NCBI RefSeq assembly: GCF_009795885.1
Contig: NZ_WTEV01000025.1
Location: forward strand, 1 to 36,473
DNA length: 36,473 nucleotides
From: Gilliamella sp. Pas-s25
GTDB taxonomy: Bacteria; Pseudomonadota; Gammaproteobacteria; Enterobacterales; Orbaceae
Reading direction: 5' to 3'
Made by a program: the position numbers and the translations under genes. The first letter of the stretch is position 1. Each line of letters begins with the position of its first letter. Positions 31,511 to 36,473 of this stretch are shown here, one piece after another. Under the pieces are notes generated by a model, which saw only the letters and a list, made by a program, of their open reading frames with translations, did no database searches and was not told the DNA's origin.

Positions 31511-32617
31511 ATGTACAAGCCTATATTAGAAATTGATTTACGCAAATTAAAAAACAATGCTCGTGTTGAAAAAGATCTGTTAGCTAAACACGGCATTGAA
31601 GTTATGGCCGTTAATAAAGTCTTCGATGGCTGCGTTGAAACGGCCAAAGCCGTCCTTGACGGCGGTATTGATGTGATTGCGGAGTCAAGAACATATAATC
31701 TTAAGAAATTAAAAGATGCTTTAGGTTGTAAAACCTGCTTATTACGTAGCCCTTGTTTAAGCGAAATCAGTGATGTTGTTAAGTATGCAGATATTAGCTT
31801 AAATAGTGAAAAAGCAGTAATTCAAGCACTTTCTGATGAAGCGGTTAAACAACAAAAAGTTCATCAAGTTTTATTAATGGTCGATATGGGGGATTTACGC
31901 GAAGGGATTTGGTTTGAGCATATTGATGAAATTATAGATACGGTTAAACTAATTCTTTCTTTACCAGGTGTTGAGCTTTATGGGCTTGGCACTAATTTTA
32001 ACTGCTATGGTACGGTGCTACCTACAGTTAAAAATGGAGTAGACTTTTTAGAAATAGCGCGTAAAGTAGAACAATCTTGTAATATTAAGATAAAATATTT
32101 ATCGGCCGGTAATTGTACGAGTTACCACTTATTGGACAAAGGTATTTGGCCAGAGGGATTGAATCATTTGAGAATTGGTGGTTTACACGAGTTTGGTATT
32201 GAATATGTAGATATGAAATATCTTGACGAATTTCATCATTCAAATAAACCTGTTGATAAGGCATGTAGTAATATTTATAAATTATATGCGCAAATCATTG
32301 AACTCAATAGTAAACCGACAGTGCCTGTTGGTGAATTAGGTGTAGATGCTTTTTTAAATAGTAAAACCTTTGTTGATCATGGTATACGTAAACGAGCCTT
32401 GTTGGCTTTTGGTCGCCAAGATGTGCCAGCAGAAAGCTGTATACCTATCAATGATGATATTACTGTATTGGGTCAAACCAGTGATCATACGTTGGTCGAC
32501 ATTGAGGATGTTGCTCAAACTCTTCGGGTTGGCGATATGATTGGGTTTGAACTTGATTACACTGCCTTGCTAATGGCTTGTCAAACTAATGGTGTAGAAA
32601 AACGGTTTATTTATTAA
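31511..32617 (+). CDS. Ornithine-racemase-like fold-III PLP enzyme
   Basis: A 368-residue protein of the alanine-racemase-like N-terminal barrel family. The PLP lysine is K36 (MAVNKVFDG). MVDMGDLREGIWF, GLGTNFNCYG, LSAGNCTSY, GELGVDAF and GIRKRALLAFGRQDV match the clostridial ornithine racemase (Orr) group rather than Alr. It would convert L-ornithine (or L-lysine) to the D form for the decarboxylase encoded upstream. GAGGAG lies seven bases before the ATG, 22 bases after the permease stop. A terminator follows it, so the sigma-54 unit may end here. Confidence 0.82.
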   Translation: MYKPILEIDLRKLKNNARVEKDLLAKHGIEVMAVNKVFDGCVETAKAVLDGGIDVIAESRTYNLKKLKDALGCKTCLLRSPCLSEISDVVKYADISLNSEKAVIQALSDEAVKQQKVHQVLLMVDMGDLREGIWFEHIDEIIDTVKLILSLPGVELYGLGTNFNCYGTVLPTVKNGVDFLEIARKVEQSCNIKIKYLSAGNCTSYHLLDKGIWPEGLNHLRIGGLHEFGIEYVDMKYLDEFHHSNKPVDKACSNIYKLYAQIIELNSKPTVPVGELGVDAFLNSKTFVDHGIRKRALLAFGRQDVPAESCIPINDDITVLGQTSDHTLVDIEDVAQTLRVGDMIGFELDYTALLMACQTNGVEKRFIY

Positions 32618-32627
32618 TTTATGTTAG

Positions 32628-32650
32628 CTGCTGGGTAACCAGCAGTTTTT
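32628..32650 (+). terminator. Terminator after the racemase gene
   Basis: CTGCTGG (32628-32634), GTAA loop, CCAGCAG (32639-32645) and five Ts form a good intrinsic terminator. It lies 11 bases after the racemase stop and 22 bases before the next permease gene. Confidence 0.88.
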
Positions 32651-32671
32651 ATTAATTACTAGGCGGTTTAT

Positions 32672-34072
32672 ATGACAACATCTGAATCACAAGAAAGCCC
32701 TTATCCCAGTAGTAATTTAAAGAAAAACTTAAAAAATCGTCATTTGTTGATGATTTCATTAGGTGGATCAATTGGTACCGGATTATTTATTGGTATTGCC
32801 GCTCCACTGAGCACTGTTGGTCCATTAGGCACCATTATTGCTTATTTAATGGCCGGAAGCATAATGCTTTCAACTATGCTATGTTTAGGCGAACTTTCTT
32901 GTGCATTTCCTCATGCCGGTTCATTTCAACACTATGCATTGATGTTTATTCCAAATCCAATTTGGAGCTATACCATAGGCTGGCTGTATTGGCTAAGTTG
33001 GGTTTTGTCTATGGCTGCAGATTTAACTGCTGCTTCAATGATTGCCCACCAAGTTTTCCCTTCGATTCCTATTTATCTTTTTAGTTTGTTAATTCTAATT
33101 GTTATTACTTCAGTACATTTAACTTCTGTTCGTGCATTTGGTGAAAGTGAGTATTGGTTTTCAACCATTAAAGTACTGGCGATTATTGCTTTTATTGGGG
33201 TGGGAATTTATTTACTTTATCATCAATATACCCAAACTGATATCTTACCAACATTCAAAACCCAAAGTGGATGGTTTCCTAATGGCTTTTTAGCCATATT
33301 GGTGTGTATGACTATCGTGACTTACTCATTTCAAGGGGTTGAATTAATTGGTAATGCAGCTGGCGAAGCGCAATCCCCACAGTCGGTATTACCTAAAATT
33401 ATTACTGGTGTGGCTTTTCGCATTATTCTATTTTATATCCTAGCTATTGCTGTATTAGCCCTCGTTTACCCGTATGGAACAGTGCATTCTGAAATTAGTC
33501 CATTTGTGTGGGTATTTAATAAAGCAGGAATTACATTTGCTTCGTATGCGATGCTTTTTGTGATCTTTTGTGCAGCGATATCAGCAACGAATTCAGCCAT
33601 TTATGCCAGTTCAAGAATGCTGTGGTCTATGGCGCAAGATAACTTAGCTCCAAAATACTTTTCTCAAGTCAATCAACGAGGCGTACCAACAAAAGGCATA
33701 TTATTTATTGCAGTTATTGCATTAGTCTCACTATTTTCGAAATATATTGCCGCTGAAAAATTATATATTTATTTAGTAGCAGGTACAGGACAAGTGGGCT
33801 GTTTTGCATGGATAATCATTGCTTGGTGTCAGTATCAATTTCGTAAGGGTGTAAATAGCGGCAAATATCCAAAAGAAATGATAAAATTTAAATCACCGCT
33901 ATTTCCTTGGCTTGCTGGTGTTTCTATCATTGTTAATGTTGTGATTATTATTGGGGTTTGGTTTGGTGAGTCAGGTTATTTTATTTTACTTTCTGAAATA
34001 ATATTAATTGCGATCATTCTAATATCTTATTTTTTCTATAAAAAACGAATTGTTTCAATAAGTCATAATTAA
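32672..34072 (+). CDS. Amino-acid permease, AAT family (LysP-like)
   Basis: A 466-residue, 12-segment permease. The AAT signature LKKNLKNRHLLMISLGGSIGTGLFIG is followed by LGELSCAFPHAGSF, SVRAFGESEYWFSTIKV and FQGVELIGNAAGEAQSP. The conserved FGESEYWFS loop resembles basic amino-acid permeases such as LysP, which would fit ornithine or lysine uptake, but the family also carries aromatic and other amino acids. It lies just behind the terminator at 32628, so it is expressed by read-through or from its own promoter, which I did not find in the short gap. Confidence 0.85.
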   Translation: MTTSESQESPYPSSNLKKNLKNRHLLMISLGGSIGTGLFIGIAAPLSTVGPLGTIIAYLMAGSIMLSTMLCLGELSCAFPHAGSFQHYALMFIPNPIWSYTIGWLYWLSWVLSMAADLTAASMIAHQVFPSIPIYLFSLLILIVITSVHLTSVRAFGESEYWFSTIKVLAIIAFIGVGIYLLYHQYTQTDILPTFKTQSGWFPNGFLAILVCMTIVTYSFQGVELIGNAAGEAQSPQSVLPKIITGVAFRIILFYILAIAVLALVYPYGTVHSEISPFVWVFNKAGITFASYAMLFVIFCAAISATNSAIYASSRMLWSMAQDNLAPKYFSQVNQRGVPTKGILFIAVIALVSLFSKYIAAEKLYIYLVAGTGQVGCFAWIIIAWCQYQFRKGVNSGKYPKEMIKFKSPLFPWLAGVSIIVNVVIIIGVWFGESGYFILLSEIILIAIILISYFFYKKRIVSISHN

Positions 34073-34088
34073 TTGTATATTGTTTAAT

Positions 34089-34133
34089 TATGTAATCACT
34101 AATTCAATGTTTATTATTGTTAGTGATTACATA
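34089..34133. repeat. Perfect 14-bp inverted repeat
   Basis: TATGTAATCACTAA (34089-34102) and TTAGTGATTACATA (34120-34133) are perfect complements with a 17-base spacer. It begins 16 bases after the permease stop. No T-run follows on the plus strand. It may terminate convergent transcripts or bind a protein. Confidence 0.6.
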
Positions 34134-34231
34134 CTATTAAGAATTAATAAAACTTAACTTGATTTAGCGAAATACTATTTTTATATCTTAATATTGTTAT
34201 TATTGTACTATCAAAAAACTAAAACTAATGT

Positions 34232-34834
34232 TTACTTTAAAAAAGCAGCTATACCTGTAAAAACAACTTGTGCAGCAATAGCTGATATTAGTAACCCAGT
34301 TAATTTTGATAATATCGCGATCCCTGTATTTTTTAGTACTTTTGCAATACTTTTAGCGCATAACAGCATAATATAAATACCTATTGAAGCGACGAATAAT
34401 GAAATTGCGCCAATTAGATTTGATACAATACCAATTGAGCTAGTTCCCATAACAATGATAGTACCGATGGATGCTGGCCCCATGCACAGGGGAATAGCGA
34501 GAGGGACAACACTAATATCATCATCGCTACTAATTTTGTTTTTTTCTGGCGAATCGTTCATTAGCGACACCGCAGTGATAAATAATAATGCTCCCGAACC
34601 AATTCGAAATGCATCAAGGGTAAAACCAAAAACACTAAACATGGTATTGCCGAAAAAGAATAGAATGATACCGATGATAAATACCGCACATGATGTTTTT
34701 AGAGCTATTTTGCGCCTAAGTTGTTCATCATATTGTTTTGTGCCACTTAAAAATGCACTTAAAACCGCAGGCGGTGTCATTAATGCAAACAATTTTACTG
34801 TTGTAGACAAAATTGCAAAAATATAGTCAACCAT
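34232..34834 (-). CDS. MarC family integral membrane protein
   Basis: A 200-residue protein with about six hydrophobic segments. VVPLAIPLCMGPASIGTIIV is the family's central motif, and AFRIGSGALLFITAVSLM also fits. The MarC/YhgN/YchE family has no settled function. AAGGTGG lies a few bases before the ATG. It is convergent with the LysP-like permease and not obviously linked to the decarboxylase cluster. Confidence 0.85.
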   Translation of the reverse strand: MVDYIFAILSTTVKLFALMTPPAVLSAFLSGTKQYDEQLRRKIALKTSCAVFIIGIILFFFGNTMFSVFGFTLDAFRIGSGALLFITAVSLMNDSPEKNKISSDDDISVVPLAIPLCMGPASIGTIIVMGTSSIGIVSNLIGAISLFVASIGIYIMLLCAKSIAKVLKNTGIAILSKLTGLLISAIAAQVVFTGIAAFLK

Positions 34835-34914
34835 TGCACCACCTTTTATACCATTAAAAAAATTGCTTTAATTTTGCCAACTATTATTGTTGGATTGAAA
34901 TTATATTTTCCATA

Positions 34915-34942
34915 TATAAAAACGGTCACCACAAAGGTGACC
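34915..34942 (-). terminator. Minus-strand terminator beyond the intron
   Basis: GGTCACC (34924-34930) and GGTGACC (34936-34942) form a 7-bp stem; read on the minus strand it runs into GTTTTTATA. It would end a minus-strand transcript coming from the right, that is, from the unit the group II intron entered. Confidence 0.78.
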
Positions 34943-34956
34943 ATCTTAATCTGATA

Positions 34957-34979
34957 TTTTTATTGATAATCAATAAAAA
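34957..34979. repeat. Perfect 23-base palindrome abutting the intron 3' end
   Basis: Arms TTTTTATTGAT and ATCAATAAAAA (11 bases each) surround a single A. The last base touches the predicted intron boundary at 34980. It belongs to the 3' exon and may be part of the target site. Confidence 0.7.
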
Positions 34980-35020
34980 GTCGGGTAGCAACGACACATT
35001 ACTGTGTCGCCGCCCCCTAA

Positions 35021-35054
35021 GAACTGTACGAGCGAATTTCTCCGCATACAGCTC
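35021..35054 (-). ncRNA. Group II intron domain V
   Basis: On the minus strand this 34-base element begins GAGCTGTATGCGGAGAAA and ends CGTACAGTTC, the standard domain V hairpin with the AGC-type catalytic triad. Domain VI follows at 34980-35020, with a GACACA/TGTGTC stem and the bulged A. Confidence 0.88.
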
Positions 35055-35076
35055 AAGCCTTTCTATTAACTTATTG

Positions 35077-36473
35077 CTAAGTCGGTTTCAATACGTCTAA
35101 CTTCAGTGCATGAACTTTAGTATGACATACAGGATGTAATAAAACCCTGTTTTTCAGCTTATTATCCCCGCCATTTACACGGTATATGATATGGTGGTCA
35201 TGCCAGCCCGTCTCTTTTGTGATAGGGAGATGACATAATCCACAACGCCCTTTTTGTTCCTTATACAACATTTGCCATTGTCTTCTGTGTGAATAGTTCT
35301 CATACATCCGTTTTTGGTATAATGTTTCACCGTATAATTCCCATTCAGGTAAAAATGGGTTGTACTCCGATTTTACCTTTATATGACGTTTAATTCCTGT
35401 CTTACTACAGAGCAGTAATTCAGTCCATATCTTTTCACCATGCCGATTCGTTGTATGTGTGCCAAATATCCAGTCCCTGCTTTGTATCTTTGTAAAGTAT
35501 TTCGCTTTAACAAATCGTTTCCGCCTGTTACTGTGTCTTCGACAACACCATCGCCAAATCGCTTGCCAGACTAAATGGTCTACTTTACTAAACGTATCTT
35601 TGGCTACAATGCTACGATGATAGTTAGCCCATCCCCTTAACATTGGATTTAACTTTCCTATTAATATGTCTTGTTTAACCATCTTCATGGCACTTATTGT
35701 TTCTTTCACCTTGCGATAGAATGCTTTCACATTCTTTTTACTTGGTTTAATCAACAATTTGCCTTTAAATGATTTCACCGTCCAACCGAGAAAGTCAAAA
35801 CCTTGTTCAATATGCACAATGTGTGTCTTTCTTTCTGAAAGCGTTAATCCTCTCTCTTTAAGAAATTCACGCACCAACGGTATTACTTCATTTATCAGTA
35901 GCTCTTTCGAACTTCCCGATATAATAAAGTCATCTGCATATCTTACCATGTGCGTTTTATTTTTGGCAAATTTTCTACTTCTTTTGTCACCAAATTCCTG
36001 TAACAACTCCGCTTCTAATCCATCTAACGCCATGTTTGCCAAAGTTGGTGATATTATTCCGCCCTGTGGCGTTCCCTCCACCGTTTGTTTGACCTGTCCC
36101 ATATCTACAACCCCTGATTTTAACCACTTTGTTAATATCCGTTTATTTATCGGTATATTATTAATTAACCAATCATGGCTAATATGGTCAAAACAGCCCT
36201 GTATATCTGCATCTAGTACCCACTGTGCTGATTTCTTGTTCCTACTTCCACCAGTTGTGAATATTCGATGTATATGCTCTATTGCATCTGCCGTTGAACG
36301 GTTAATGCGAAAGCCATACGAGCTTTTATCCGCAGTTGTTTCTGCAACAGGCTGTAAAGCAAATAAATACAGCGCTTGCATTGCTCTATCTTTCATGGTC
36401 GGAATGCCTAAAGGGCGCTTCTTTCCGTCAGACTTGGGAATATAAACTCGCCTTAACGGCATGGGTTTATATC
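35077..36473 (-). CDS. ltrA: Group II intron reverse transcriptase/maturase with HNH endonuclease (5' end outside window)
   Basis: Multifunctional protein that reverse-transcribes and helps splice the intron. The frame is open through the window edge, so the N-terminus is missing; the internal ATG at 36462 is not the true start because YKPMPLRRVYIPK continues upstream. The polymerase motif YADD is in MVRYADDFIISG. The maturase (X) domain shows LNPMLRGWANYHR. The C-terminal HNH endonuclease has the paired cysteines CGLC and the HDHHI...N...LLHPVCH pattern. No stop or frameshift is visible in the visible part, so the element may be active. The stop lies 22 bases before domain V. Confidence 0.93.
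   Translation of the reverse strand, partial: YKPMPLRRVYIPKSDGKKRPLGIPTMKDRAMQALYLFALQPVAETTADKSSYGFRINRSTADAIEHIHRIFTTGGSRNKKSAQWVLDADIQGCFDHISHDWLINNIPINKRILTKWLKSGVVDMGQVKQTVEGTPQGGIISPTLANMALDGLEAELLQEFGDKRSRKFAKNKTHMVRYADDFIISGSSKELLINEVIPLVREFLKERGLTLSERKTHIVHIEQGFDFLGWTVKSFKGKLLIKPSKKNVKAFYRKVKETISAMKMVKQDILIGKLNPMLRGWANYHRSIVAKDTFSKVDHLVWQAIWRWCCRRHSNRRKRFVKAKYFTKIQSRDWIFGTHTTNRHGEKIWTELLLCSKTGIKRHIKVKSEYNPFLPEWELYGETLYQKRMYENYSHRRQWQMLYKEQKGRCGLCHLPITKETGWHDHHIIYRVNGGDNKLKNRVLLHPVCHTKVHALKLDVLKPT

Larger units (their letters stand above)
34980..36473 (-). mobile_element. Group II intron, 3' part (5' end beyond the window)
   Basis: The minus strand holds a reverse transcriptase/maturase frame followed by intron RNA domains V and VI. 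The 3' end is placed at 34980 because the sequence there ends CTACCCGAC, an AY ending with an A seven bases from the end as the likely branch point. The 5' end and domains I-III must lie to the right of the window. Confidence 0.88.

Noticed and set aside
35759-36445. 228-codon open frame on the plus strand inside the intron
   Set aside because: It is antisense to the reverse transcriptase, whose motifs are clear, and has no recognisable domain of its own.

Overview
The window is chromosomal DNA from an AT-rich gammaproteobacterium. Most genes are close relatives, in sequence and length, of Escherichia coli genes (rppH, lgt, thyA, rlmM, lpoA, diaA, gyrA, gltP, rpmBG, aroL, gltBD). The low GC content and trimmed synteny (no ptsP between rppH and lgt, no dolP after diaA) suggest an Orbales-type lineage such as Gilliamella or Orbus; this placement is inference. 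No CRISPR array, complete IS element or prophage was seen. The only mobile element is a group II intron cut by the right edge.

Layout. 1-102: 3' end of a 5S rRNA and its terminator. 359-2588: rppH-lgt-thyA, coupled by ATGA overlaps. 2836-7710: lpxL-type acyltransferase, rlmM, lpoA, yraN, diaA. 7808-11910: gyrA, then the glutamate carrier gltP. 12092-12512: rpmG and rpmB on the minus strand. 12898-16351: an aromatic-pathway neighbourhood: aroE-like, ydiL-like, aroL with a perfect TyrR box upstream, and a ydiM/ydiN-like transporter. 16352-16967: a 616-base gap with a 41-bp repeat and hairpins. 16968-22851: gltB-gltD (minus). 23177-25115: a split spermidine-synthase-like membrane protein whose two halves lie in reversed order. 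25741-26922: a YhiN-type flavoprotein. 26931-34072: a sigma-54-controlled amino-acid decarboxylation cluster. 34232-34834: a MarC-family protein (minus). 34980-36473: the group II intron with reverse transcriptase.

How the genes work together. The most coherent accessory system lies at 26931-34072. A PAS/AAA+/Fis activator is divergent from a fold-III PLP decarboxylase, a GadC-like permease, an ornithine-racemase-like enzyme and a LysP-like permease. A near-consensus sigma-54 promoter and two palindromes lie in the divergent gap. The simplest reading is uptake of L-ornithine or L-lysine, racemisation to the D form, decarboxylation to a diamine and exchange of product for substrate. It resembles the Salmonella cluster containing the D-ornithine/D-lysine decarboxylase. 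The second notable locus is the reversed-order split spermidine-synthase-like pair, flanked by divergent direct repeats of about 70 bp. A 41-bp intergenic repeat occurs three times in the window and is not explained by any gene.
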